Part shown: positions 11,395-22,103 of the stretch, piece by piece | Position numbering within the stretch: the stretch's first letter is position 1 | Layout: each line of letters starts with the position of its first letter | DNA from: Rhineura floridana | Taxonomy: Eukaryota; Chordata; Lepidosauria; Squamata; Rhineuridae | DNA length: 64,000 nucleotides | Reading direction: 5' to 3' | Assembly (NCBI RefSeq): GCF_030035675.1 | Contig: NC_084489.1 | Span: 35,610,001-35,674,000, forward strand | Program-made: the position numbers and the translations under genes | The notes under the pieces: generated by a model | The model's input: only the letters and a program-made list of their open reading frames with translations | Databases searched by the model: none | What the model was told of the DNA's origin: nothing

Positions 11395-12145
11395 GATGAG
11401 GTGCTGGACCTGTGCTTAGAGGCGGTGATGGGCTGGATATGGGCCAGGAAATTGAGGCTGAATCCTGAAAAGACAGAGGTGTTAGGTGTTCAGAGTTCTC
11501 ATGTCCAGGTGGTGGAGGAACTGCCTGTGCTGGACAGGGTTGCAGTCCTCTAGAAGGAGTAGGTCTGCAGCTTGGGGGTACTCCTGGATCCAGCATTGCC
11601 CCTGCAGGCCCAGGTGTCCTCAGTGGCTAGGAGTGCCTTTTCCCAGCTCCAGCTGGTTCACCAGCTTTGGCCCCTTGTGGACAGAGATGACTTGGCCACT
11701 GTATACCATGCTCTGGTAACTTCTATGCTGTGTTATTGCAATGCACTCTACGTGGGACTGCCCTTGAAGATGACTTGAAATCTTCAGCTGGTCCAAAATG
11801 CAACAGCCAGGTTACTGGCTGGGGTTGCTTTTAGATCTCATATAACTCCTGTTTTAAAAGAGCTGCATTGGTTGCCAGTTTGTGGCCCGGGAGAGAGCAT
11901 TCTCTGTGGCAGCCTCTAAGTTGTGGAACTCCGTCCCTGCTTAGGTGCATCTGGCAACCTCACTGTATAGCTTTAGGCAAATGCTGAAGATGCACCTCTT
12001 TACCCTGGCCTTTGACACCCGAGATGTATATTTTTAGGACCCACCCTAATTTTGTGATTCTGGTTGTTTTGTTTTTAGCACTATTTAAAGGTTGTTGTAA
12101 CCCATTCTGGGACTTCTGGGTGAAAGGCAGGCAATAGATGATGAT
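11395..12145 (+). mobile_element. L2 LINE 3' part (RT C-terminus and tail)
   Basis: Broken + frames read like L2 ORF2: a KTEVL motif, then LGVLLDP, QAQVSSVARSAFSQLQLVHQL, LVTSMLCYCNALYVGLPLK and a late FSVAASKLWNSVP-like phrase. The tail is an AT-rich 3' UTR ending near AGGCAGGCAATAGATGATGATT. It is the same subfamily as the minus-strand copy at 35131-36405. It is 5'-truncated and old. Confidence 0.85.
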
Positions 12146-13498
12146 TATGATGTTGCCCTTTGTCTTTATATCTCCTTACCCACCCAACTGTTATTTGTAG
12201 CAATTCTAAGGTCAGAGTACAGTAATTTTTTCCTATTTAGCTCTGAAAACATCTTTCCTAGCTTGCCCCTTAACTTGTAATTGTCTCTACCTGACTGCTA
12301 TTTCCTGCTTCTAATATGCTAATAATCTCTCCTAAGGAAGTGGCCCTCTTTAGAAAGGTGTCTTTATTTTGTCCCCCCTCCTTTTTTCTCCTCTCTGTGC
12401 TTAGATTTCTCCCTGCTCTTTTATTTTGGAAGCCTGTGTGCTCTTCTAGCCCTGATAGTAGGCTTTTTTCTGGCTTGTAATTCCTATCTCTTACCTATTT
12501 CCCACGGAGCATAGATTTGTCGATGGCTATTAGCCATTATAATGAAATGTTCATTGGTAGTACATCTCTGAGTACTAGAAGCTGGACCCAAAATTTGGGG
12601 AGTGCTATTGCCTTCGTGCCACTATGCCTCCTGGTGGTGTCTGCCATGCCTGTCTTGGGAAAAGGTTGCTGGACTAGATGGGCCCTTGGTCTAAATTCCA
12701 TCAAGACTTTTAAAATCCCCATTTCATTACATCTCCCTCTAATGTCCATTCAATCTGAGAAAACGCTGTACCTTCCTTTTTATTTCAGACTTTTTTTACC
12801 CAACAAGGTTAACGTTTTATTGTAGAGATGTTATCAAGAGCCAAAGGGGAAGGAAAAAGAACCCCATAACCAGTTTGATTTCTTATCTCCCTGCCCCCCT
12901 ATCTGTGATTACCTGCTTAGGCATTTCAGCTTCCATGATATGACTAGCATTGGTTGACTCTAGATTCCAGTAATTTCCTTAAAACTCGAACCTTCAGTTC
13001 ACTTGACTATATCCTTGATCTGGACCTTTCTGAACAATATTCTATTTTCTAATTTACCCAGTAAGACTCTATTATTTCTTCACTTTTATCTCTTGATCAT
13101 TATTTGTGTGTTCTTTGCTACCTTTGAACTTTATTCTGTTATTTTTCTTGTTCCCTAACCCTTCCTTTCCTCTCCTCTTGTCCTTGCCTCAGTCAGTTTC
13201 CCGCTTTAATTGTATAGTCACCTCTTCCCTTGATACTCTAGTCAATCTGTCCTAGACATTCTATCTGCCTGGCTGATCTTTAGACCTAGTTTACTCTTGT
13301 TTGCTTCCTCTGCAGTTCATCACTCTATCAATTTCTTTATTTAACAGAGTTAATCAAGATATTTTAAACCACTGCATTAATTTTTCTTAAATAGCATTTT
13401 CATTAACTCCTGCAAAGTTCCCAGTTTCCACACTGTCCCACCACAGAAAGGACAACAATCCTTACAGAATAAGACTGATTTAAGGAAAGAAAGACAAC
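12146..13498. other. No gene recognised; TE-poor intergenic DNA
   Basis: About 1.3 kb without a recognised element, except a short CR1-like scrap near 12660-12690 (GGACTAGATGGGCCC). The 102-codon frame at 12517-12825 shows no domain. Confidence 0.5.
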
Positions 13499-13722
13499 CA
13501 GTGTGGTGTAGTGGTTAAGGTGTTGGACTACGACCTGGGAGACCAGGGTTTGAATCCCCACACAGCCATGAAGCTCACTGGGTGACCTTGGGCCAGTCAC
13601 TGCCTCTCAGCCTCAGAGGAAGGCAATGGTAAACCCCCTCTGAATACTGCTTACCATGAAAACTCTAGTCATAGGGTCACCGTAAGTTGGAATCGACTTG
13701 AAGGCAGTCCATTTCCAAGGAA
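13499..13722 (+). mobile_element. Sauria-type SINE (tRNA head, BovB tail)
   Basis: The tRNA-like head has an A-box region GTGTAGTGGTTAAGG and a B-box GGTTTGAATCC near 13549. The middle contains GGGTGACCTTGGGCCAGTCA and GGCAATGGTAAACC. The tail CATAGGGTCACCGTAAGTTG to GACTTGAAGGCAGTCCATTT resembles the 3' end of BovB LINEs, which supply the enzymes for it. This is the clearest sign that the window is squamate. Confidence 0.93.
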
Positions 13723-14331
13723 AGAAAGAGTGGGGAAAACATTTGTGGTTTGACACCCTTCTTCTACCATGCAATATTCCTCTTTTTTGTTGCAATATTG
13801 CAAAAAATATATACAACTGTTATCTTACATTTCTCTCCTAACTTTTCTGTTGAATCATTTGTTATTGCCATTTTTTTCAGATAACATACTCATTTATTAC
13901 AATGTTTGTACCCTGAACATTGTAGAATATATAACTTTCAATCCCTTCTTTCTCTGATTCATCTGTCTATCCTTTTCCATTTTTTGTATGCAGCTTTGGC
14001 TAGTGTAGTATTATCTTGTGCTAGATATTTTTTATCCTGACAAGGGCAACAGTTGCATCAGAACTGTTATGCCATATAGTTTGCATACTCAGCTGCTTGG
14101 CCTAATTTTCCAACTGGAACCATCTTGCTTCAATGATGAGCTGCATTTTTACTCTTCCTGAGATAAAGAAATAGTTACATGTATTTTTGGCTTTTAGTAT
14201 AGGATGTGCTTAATCCTGTATACGAAAACTTTGTATTGTTTAAATTTACTGTGTTATCTTAGATGGTAAAATGGTTTTTGGTTTATTATTTCTCAGATGT
14301 TATTATGTTTTGACTTTAAAAAACTGTTTTA
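13723..14331. other. No gene recognised
   Basis: AT-rich unique-looking sequence. Confidence 0.5.
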
Positions 14332-15216
14332 GTATTGCAGGGAATGTTTATCAAATTTGCATATGATACAAAATTGGATGGTATAGCGAATACCTTGGAA
14401 GACGGAAGTAAAATTTGAAGTGAACTTGATAGGCTAGCTCATTGGGCTGAAAACAACAGAATGAATTTTATCAGGGATAAGTGCAAAGTTCTACACCTAG
14501 GAAAAATAAACCAAAAGCACAGTTATAAGATGATGGATACTTGACTCAGCAATACTACATGTGAAATGGATCTTGAAATTGTTGATCACAACCTGAATAT
14601 GAGTCAACAATGCAATGTGGCTGCAAAAAGGCAAATGCTATTTCAGGTTGCATTATAGTTTCCAAATAATGTGAAGTACTAGTTCCCCTCTGTTTGGTAC
14701 TAGTTAGGCCTTATCTTGAGTACTGCATCCAGTTCTGGACACCACACTTTAAAAAGGATGCGGACAGACTAGAACAGGTTCAGAGGAGAACAACAAGGAT
14801 AACCAGGGGCTAAAAGCAAAGCCCTGTGAGCAGAGACTGAAAGAACTGGGCATGTTTAGCCCTGAGAAGAGAAAACTGAGGGGAGATAGGACAGCACTCT
14901 TCAAGTACTTGAAAGGTTGCCACACAGAGAAGGGCCAGGATCTCTTCTTGATCATCCCAGAGTGCATGACATGGAAAAATAGACTCAAGTTATGGCTGAA
15001 TTTTGGCTGAATATCAGAAAAAACTTCCCAGCTGTTAGAGTGGTATGGCAATGGAGCCAATTACCTATGGAGGTGGTGGGCTCTCCAACACTGGAGGTGT
15101 TCAAGTGGAAGCTGGACAGCCACCTGTCGGGTATGCTTTGATTTGGATTCCTGCATTGAGCAGGTGGTTGGACTCATAGGTTTCTTCCAACTCTACTATA
15201 CTATCATTCTGTTTTT
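14332..15216 (+). mobile_element. CR1 LINE 3' part, old
   Basis: It begins at the RT catalytic region (degenerate KFAYDTKLDG) and runs through the ORF2 C-terminus with phrases like [20 protein letters not shown]. It ends in the typical CR1 end, TTGGACTCATAGGTTTCTTCC followed by CAACTCTACTATACTATCATTCTG. It is heavily diverged, with many stops, and is a different subfamily from the copy at 1-1945. Confidence 0.9.
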
Positions 15217-15334
15217 TTTAATGTACCCTGTCTTGTAATCCATGTTTTGGATGAAGGTGTGGGTTAGACATTTTCAAAGTAAACAATTAGATATTTTTGC
15301 AGTCGGTCTTGGTGCTTTCTACTCATGTAAAATA

Positions 15335-16160
15335 CATAAGAAGAGCCCTGTTGTATCAAGCCAAAGGCCCATCTAGACCAGTACCATTTCCTAAAGTGGC
15401 CAGCCAGATGCCTGTGGTAAGCCCACAAATAAATTGCCCTTTCTCACTGTTGTCCTCCAACAACTGGTATTCAGAGGTGTACTGCCTCTCATCCTGAAGG
15501 TAGCATACAATCATCATGACAAGTAGTCATCACTAGCCTCATCTTTCATGAATTTGTCTAATCCTCTTTTAAAACCATCCAGGTTGGTGTCCACCACTGT
15601 TTCTTGTGGGAGTGAATGTCATAGTTTAAATATGCAGCGAGTGATGTGAATAAGTACTTCCTTTTGTCTATCCTAAATCTTCCAACACTCAGCTTCATTG
15701 GATGATCTTGGGTTCTAGTACTAACACAAGAGCAAGAAAAACTTTTCTGTATCTACTTTCTCTACACTGTACCCAATTTTACACACCTTTATCATGTCCC
15801 CACCATAGTTACCTTTTTTTTCTAAACTGAAAAACCTAACATTTTGTAACCTTTTCTCATGGGGGAGTTGCTCCAGCTGCTTGATCATTTTGGTTCCCCT
15901 TTTCTGCACCTTTACAATAATCTTTTTGAAGGGTGACAGTCAGAACTGTACGCAGTGTTCAAATGTGGTTGCATCATAGATAACGGAGTTATGATAGTGA
16001 CAGTTTTATTTTCAATCCCTTTCCTAATTATCCCTAACATGATTTCCCTCCCTTTTTCACAGCTGTCACATACTGAACTCTTCATTGAGCTATTTGCTAC
16101 AGTGTATCTTTGATTTCGAGGATTTTGAATACAAAGAGAAGCAATAACATACAAAGATCC
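15335..16160 (-). mobile_element. CR1 LINE 3' end, old
   Basis: On + it starts ACATAAGAAGAGCCCTGTTG, the reverse complement of the end of the other squamate CR1 subgroup. It continues through the 3' UTR and the end of ORF2 in the same order as at 1-300. It is more diverged than that copy. Confidence 0.88.
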
Positions 16161-16349
16161 TTGATGTACTGACTCACTACTAGTATCAAACGGTTAAGGC
16201 AGTTCACTTTATTCTTTGTGGTTTCTGGTGCAGGCACATCTGAGATCTGCACCTGCTCAGAGTCACAACTAAAACACTTCTAGACCTAGAAAAAAAGTAG
16301 GACAGTTTGCTTGCATCCTCCCATCAAGGGGGATGTCCCAATGCTAGAC

Positions 16350-16513
16350 ATATGAACACAGGAAGATGCACTATACCGACTCAGACCATTGGTCCATCTA
16401 GCTTAGTATTGTCTACTATGCTGGCTGGTGACAACAGCTCTTTAGGTTTTTAGAGAGTCATCTTTCCCAGCCCAACCTGATTATGCTTGGGACTGAACAT
16501 GGTCTTTTCATAT
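16350..16513 (-). mobile_element. tRNA-derived SINE, 3' part, split by LTR
   Basis: Body and 3' end of the same SINE family as at 3520-3692. On + it reads GACTCAGACCATTGGTCCAT and stops at the 5-bp target duplication CATAT (16509-16513) of the LTR that follows. The tRNA-like head resumes at 17342. Confidence 0.88.
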
Positions 16514-17341
16514 TGTATACCCTTCAGGTTCTTGTTTGGATTACCAAAGATGAGATGCAGACGTGAGGTTTGCTTACAAAGAGTTAAAATTTATTGAGTT
16601 CACTTACAAAGCATACAGCCAAGTATCCCCAATAAAAGTGGATCAGCCACACATCTCTGCAGTAGCTGGTGTCAGACTGAACACTCATACTGGGCACAAG
16701 AGACACTTTTATAGCATAAAAGTTGGCATACAAACTGATATGATTACATACATGAGTGATGACTTTAAGGCATCAAAACATTACATCATGGCACCTGCTA
16801 CATATAATTGGCTATTCTGACCTTTAACAGGACACCTTCAAAAGCAGACTAATTGCTAGAAAGCTATATTATCTTAAGATGGATAGCTAAAATATTCTGT
16901 CATCCTTCCTTGGCAAACTATGTGCCTGCCTTATCTTTATATCTTTGCTAACAAGCAACTGATACTATCTCACCATTGACCGGCCCTTGACCCATCCACC
17001 TGCTTAGGAATATGACATATTCCTAAGCAAAGTTACATCATACAACATAACAACAACTGATAGGCACAACCTCTAATTGCTTAACGGGGCATTAACTACT
17101 CCTACATCTATATCATCTTGGTTAACAAGGTACCTTTCCAGCATCACTCTTGGCAGGATATCACACCAAACGCTCATTAGGAACCCCAGATTAGACTCCA
17201 GGTGGCTCTGAGCTAATTCTCTAACATGCTTAAGAATTCTGGGGCCTTAAAGGGGATACAAACCTTTAGGCTAACAACACATTTACTGGCTATATTGGCT
17301 TAAAGCTATACTTTATATATTTTGCTGACACAAGGTATACG
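16514..17341 (-). mobile_element. Solo LTR of an endogenous retrovirus-like element
   Basis: 828 bp, minus strand. The ends are short inverted repeats of the TGTATACC...GGGTATACA type, flanked by a perfect 5-bp TSD CATAT (16509-16513 and 17342-17346). On the minus strand there is a TATA-like CTATAAAAG and, further on, an AATAAA poly-A signal, so U3-R-U5 parts are visible. No gag, pol or env adjoins it, so it is a solo LTR. It lies inside a SINE and is younger than that SINE. A second copy in the opposite orientation is at 61384-62196. Confidence 0.88.
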
Positions 17342-17388
17342 CATATGCAAAGAATGCGCTCTACCACTCAGCTATGGCTCTTCCAAGG
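17342..17388 (-). mobile_element. tRNA-derived SINE, head part, split by LTR
   Basis: Contains GCTCTACCACTCAGCTATGGC, the reverse complement of the tRNA-like head. It joins to 16350-16513 once the LTR and one TSD copy are set aside. Confidence 0.85.
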
Positions 17389-18550
17389 GCCAAGTGACAT
17401 ACAGGAATCTTTGCAGTTTACTGATTCACTGTTAGGGGTGCAAAAATTGTGAAGGCAGTTTGACATTAGCTACAAAGCTAAATAAGGTACACATGTGGCC
17501 CCAAATGCACTGACAACTATAAATGTTTAGTCCAGCATTTCCCAACCAGGAGACCATATAAAGATCTCCGGAAGGACATGAGTGTTTCCAAATATATATT
17601 CAATATAAGTAAAAAATGTATTAAAATTTAAAAGTATTAAATGTTATGTTCAGAAGATGAGAAGATTGTATGCAGCTTTTTATATGATCTGCATGCCATC
17701 ATGGGTGCACAGTAGGTCAGCTTTATCTCATGAGCATCATCTTGGAAGCTTGTGAGGAACCCTTTTATCACTGATGTTCAGTCCTTGCTAGAGCATCTCC
17801 AAGATCAGTTTTTGTTACTCAAGTTTGATTCAACTGGTATTGGAGAGCAAGTTTACCAGCATATGAGGTAAGGTGTCAGTCTATATAAGATGTGTTTCCC
17901 CAGCACACAGTTTAACCAGGTTTTTTCTGGAGGGGGGGGGAGGTTTACAGTAGTAGTCACAAACATATATCTACAAATATAGAATGCAAAATTTATTTGT
18001 ATGTGTGAAGAAATACTGAATGTGATTTTTGTTAAAATGCCATTTTATGCGTGCTTATTAGGTTTTACGAATTGTTTGAAGTGGGGGCAGGATGAACTGT
18101 CTTCAAATTAACATAAGTATGTCTTGACTGGGAGTTATTGTTACTCAGCACAGACTACTAGGCAAGTGAATATTTACAAACCTTACATATAAATTATTTA
18201 GAAATACAAAAGTTCTGAAACTGTCTAACAGTACAATTACAGCTGCAAACTGGCCTCTTTTGAAAGGAACACTTTGCAAACATTAATGTTTTATGAAAAT
18301 TAAATCTCAGTTTCTTCTCTTGGCTAAGTCTGCACTACAAATAACTCATCTCACAATAATAAAAAAATAATGTAAATTATCTACCCCTTAAACCATCCTT
18401 TTGTACTCATAAAAGCATGGATTTTATACTTTGCAGTGCTTGCTTATGGATAATGCATGGATTCTAATCAACTTTATTGATTTTGAATACAGAACATGAG
18501 ATGTTCTTTTGGATTATTAATATAGACTAAAATTCAGAAGGTCCTGCAAG
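17389..18550. other. No gene recognised; short repeat shared with 16148-16210
   Basis: Unique-looking. The first 75 bases resemble 16148-16210 (ACATACA, TGACTCACT, AAGGCAGTT in the same order), on the other side of the SINE/LTR. A G-run lies at 17931-17941. Confidence 0.45.
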
Positions 18551-18836
18551 AAATAGAGAACCACTGCAAAAGTTCTTCCTTCAAATTTCTCTTCAAACTC
18601 AGCTTCTTTGGCTCACCCCCCTTGTTTCTATGTCCTTCTGCAACTAAGCCTGTAATAAACCTATTACTGAATCTATTGAAAATTCTTTCTGTTTACCCTT
18701 GCCTCCATTCCCCTATTCCTCTGTTGTTTTCCTTGTGTAGAGGTTTTTTTCACTGTAAGCTCTTTGGAGCAGGAACCTGTCCTCTTGTACTGTGTGATGT
18801 TGCATGCATTCTCATGGAGCTATATAAATAATAAAT
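18551..18836 (+). mobile_element. LINE 3' tail (GTAAGCTCTTTGGAGCAGG type)
   Basis: The segment ending ACTGTAAGCTCTTTGGAGCA, then CTCATGGAGCTATATAAATAATAAATAAA, is the ending of an old amniote CR1/L2-like retroelement. No coding part can be read. Confidence 0.65.
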
Positions 18837-20000
18837 AAATGTGCATATACAAACAAGTGTTGTATCATATTGAATTACATGAGGCAGTGTAATAATCATA
18901 CTTAGGAACATCGTGGTTACTCTTGTACCCGTGGAATACAGTCTTTTGAGTAGGTTTATTAGCACAATGCCCCACTCCAAGATGCATGCATGTCTTAAAA
19001 AAAACAATAACCCAAAAGTCTTGTGCAAGCAATTGGCAAGTAGTATAAGTGGAATACTATGGATCCTGGCTATGGAGTGCTAAAGCATGGTGGCATAGAA
19101 TTTGATACCTAATCCCTCTTTGAATATTGTTACATTCTTTCCCACAATATATTCTTGTGGCAAGGAGTTCCATAATCAGCTTTTCTCAAGATAAGTACTT
19201 GGCTCTGGACGTATTGTGACTCAGCCTCCCCATTTTAGGCATTATATGCTGATCCATAGGTTCTAAGTGAAGAAAGCCTTTTACTTTATATTTCCCCTCT
19301 ACATGCTTCCCAAAGTATTTTTTTCTCATTTCCTGTATTTTTTCTGTCCATCTCCTTTCACACTTAACTTGTTCTTATCCCTCTCCCCAAACTGCCAGCT
19401 CCTTTCCTCTCCCTGCTCCTGTTATTTGCACTTCTTCCTGTAACAGCTTTCCTCTCTTATCCTGTTCCTTTTTATTCCAGATTAATTTATTCATTTTAAT
19501 CCACCTTTTATCTTTCTAATTCCCTCAACACGGTGCATCTTTTCTTCTCAAAAGAGGAAGACCTCCCTGTCTTCCTCTTTCCCCCTCCCCAAGATATCTC
19601 TGTCTCTTGGCCAGGGCTGGTGCCAGATATCGGGTGGGGGCTGCCCCTCAGCATGGTCTGGCCAACCCTTTCCTGCTGCCAATAACCCTCCTGCCACCCG
19701 TCCCCCTTTTGCAGTGGCAGGGGTGCTCTTCTCTCCCCCCCCTCACTCCCCTCTGTTCTCCTTGCCTCCTCTCTTACTTCTTTTTTTTTTTAATCGCTAC
19801 TGCAATAGTCATAGCAGTGTTAGGGACTTCTCTGCCACCTCTTTGGCACCTGGCCTCTGAAACAGGGTCAAAGGTATTCTTCTTCAGAGCCAGGCATTCT
19901 GGATAAGGTGGCCAGGAGAATACCTGTGCTGCCATCATGACTAGAAAAACTTTAATATTTTTAAAAGCTTTTTTAAAAAGTCTTTCTAGTCACTGCAATA
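18837..20000. other. No gene recognised; pyrimidine-rich patch
   Basis: Mixed sequence. 19350-19800 is C/T-rich. Around 19612-19900 there is a possible degraded hAT fragment (GGGCTGGTGCCAGATATCGGG). Nothing codes convincingly. Confidence 0.45.
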
Positions 20001-20023
20001 TACAGTGCCGTGAAAAAGTATTT

Positions 20024-20217
20024 TAAACAGTTAAAACAGCTAGACTGGTGAGAACTAGGGAGAGGGCTTTTTCAATTGTGGCCCCCACTTTGTGGAATTC
20101 CTTTCCAAATGATCTCCGCCATGCCCCCTCTATGATGAGCTTCCACCGGGCCTGCCAGCCAGATGGGCAACTAATAAATTTAATAAATAAAATAAATTTA
20201 ATAAATAAATAAATACA
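20024..20217 (+). mobile_element. L2 LINE 3' tail inserted in the left Tc1 TIR
   Basis: Contains the L2 C-terminal stretch (RAFSIVAPTLWNSFPNDL-like) and an (AATAAATT)n tail. It is flanked by TATTT at 20019-20023 and 20218-20222. It splits the Tc1 inverted repeat after 20 bases, so it is younger than the Tc1 insertion. Confidence 0.82.
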
Positions 20218-20417
20218 TATTTGCCCCGTCTGATTTTCTGTGTTGTTGCATATTTTTGGCACTGAATGTTGTCAGATCTTGAACCAAAACCTAATATCTG
20301 AGAAAAGGGAACCTGAGTGAACAAACACAAAAAATTGATACTTATTTCATTTATTTATTAAAGAAAAGTAAGCAACATCCAATGCCCCCATGTGAAAAAG
20401 TAATTGCCCCCTTAGAC

Positions 20418-21728
20418 TCAAAACCTGGTTACGCCATCTTTAGCAGCAATGACTGCAACCAAACGCTTCCTGTAGTTCCTGATCAGTTTCTCACAGCGCT
20501 GTGGAGGACTTTTGGCCCACTCCTCCATGCAGAACTGCTTTAACTCAGTGACATTTGTGGGTTTTCAAGCATAAACTGCTCCTTTCAGGTCCTGCCACAA
20601 CATCTCAATGGGGTTTAGGTCTGGACTTTGACTAGGCCATTACAAAACTTTAAATTTCTTTTTCCTCAACCATTCTGATGTAGTCTTGCTTGTGCGTTTC
20701 GGATCATTGTCTTGCTGCATGACCCAGCTGCGCTTCAGCTTCAGGTGATTGACAGATGGCCTGATATTCACCTGTAGAATTCTCTGAGACAAAGCAGAAT
20801 TCATGGTTCCTTCAGTGGTGGCAAGACATCCAGGTCCTGATGCAGCAGAGCATCCCCAAACCTAGGGCCTTTTCTGTAGTGGCCCCCGAACTGTGGAACA
20901 GCCTACCTGTGGAGATACGCCTGGCGCCTTCGGTACTTTCTTTTAGGCGCCAGGTTAAGACCTGGCTATACTCCGAGGCATTTTAATGTTCAATGTGTTT
21001 CATTTAATTTTTTTTTCCGTTTAACTTGTTGCTGATTTTATTGTAATTTTATTGTAATACTGTATTTTAATCTTGTTTTGTTCACCGCCCAGAGAGCTAT
21101 TCGCTATGGGCAGTTTAAAAATGAAATAAATAAATAAATATAAAAATAAATAAATAAACCATGACTCTGCCACCACCATGCTTGACTGTTGGTATGAGGT
21201 TCTTCATTTGGAATGCAGTGTTTGCTTTTCGCTAGACGTAACGGTCCATGTCACCCAAAAGAGTTCCATCTTTGACATCTGTCCATAGAACATTGTTCCA
21301 CAACTCTTGAGGATCATCCAGGTGCTTTTTGGCAAACTCTAGATGAACATACATGTTCTTAGTGAGCAGTGGTTCTGCCTTGCTACTCTGCTATGAATCC
21401 CATGTTTGCACAGTGTTTTTCTGATGGTAGAGTCATGAACACTGACCTTGGCTGAGGTGAGAGAGGCCTGCAGATCCCTGGATGTTGTTCTGGGGTCCTT
21501 CGTGACTTCCTGGATGATTTTACGCCATGCTCTTGGAGGGATTTTGGCAGGATGGCCACTCCTGGGAAGATTCGCTACTGTCCCAAACCTCCATTTGGTC
21601 AATATGGCTCTGACTGTGGTCCGGTGGACCCCCAGAGCCTTAGAAATGGCTTTGTATCCCTTTCTAGACTGATATGCATCAACAACTGTTTTCCGGAGGT
21701 GTTCAGGAATTTCTTTTGATTGTGGCAT
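20418..21728 (-). pseudogene. Tc1 transposase, broken
   Basis: Would catalyse cut-and-paste of the element. The start MPQSKEIPEHLRKTVV lies at 21728. The N-terminus has the two helix-turn-helix parts (KGYKAISKALGVHRTTVRAI, then NLPRSGHPAKIPPRAWR) and TSRDLQASL. The DDE core is partly legible on the minus strand: LWTDVKDG (first D) near 21280, QQDNDPK (second D) near 20715 and PDLNPIEMLW (E) near 20610. The frame breaks near 21345, and an L2 tail (20862-21155) interrupts the core. Without that insertion the gene is about 1.0 kb, close to the usual 340 codons. The stop after DGVTRF is at 20418-20420. Confidence 0.9.
20862..21155 (+). mobile_element. L2 LINE 3' tail inserted in the Tc1 transposase
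   Basis: L2 end: GTGGCCCCCGAACTGTGGAA, a 3' UTR, CACCGCCCAGAGAGCTATTC and an (AAAT)n tail. It is flanked by AAAC (20858-20861 and 21156-21159). The Tc1 sequence resumes with CATGACTCTGCCACCACCATG. Confidence 0.85.
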
Positions 21729-22103
21729 AATGTGGCTTTGGAACCTGTGATCTAGCAACTTCAATCTGATGGCAAGGGCCAAAGTTAGTCAGATTTATAT
21801 TGTGCAGGGCTGGCCCAAAGCAGGCCTGATTGTTTACCAAGGTATTCAAACTTCTGGCCCTAATAATCCCTTTCATTGTGTTGAGTTAATAGGGGGCAAT
21901 TACTTTTTCACCAGGGGCATTGGGTGTTGCCTAACTTTCTTTAATAAATAAATGAAATAAGTATCAAAATGTTGTGTTTATTCACTCAGGTTCCCTTTTC
22001 TCTAATATTAGGTTTTGGTTCAAGATCTGACAACGTTCAGTGCCAAAAATATGCAACAATGCAGAAAATCAGACGGGGGCAAATACTTTTTCACAGCACT
22101 GTA

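Larger units (their letters stand above)
20001..22103 (-). mobile_element. Tc1/mariner transposon with long TIRs and TA TSD
   Basis: A Tc1-type DNA transposon with both ends present. The left end CAGTGCCGTGAAAAAGTATT starts at 20003 and the right end AAATACTTTTTCACAGCACTG ends at 22101; TA target duplications are at 20001-20002 and 22102-22103. The terminal inverted repeats are about 200 bp, with the GTGAAAAAGTA motif at both the outer and inner ends (20009-20019, 20393-20403 left; 21905-21913, 22085-22094 right), the IR/DR arrangement of Sleeping Beauty-like elements. Two L2 tails have landed in it (20024-20217 and 20862-21155). The transposase gene is broken. Confidence 0.93.

Noticed and set aside
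12517-12825. 102-codon plus-strand frame
   Set aside because: Contains a CR1-like scrap (GGACTAGATGGGCCC) and no protein motif; a chance frame.
13499-13722. tRNA-like sequences with A and B boxes (also at 3690, 17370, 33800, 46800)
   Set aside because: They are heads of SINEs. The stems do not close into a cloverleaf, and the body and BovB or LINE tail follow.
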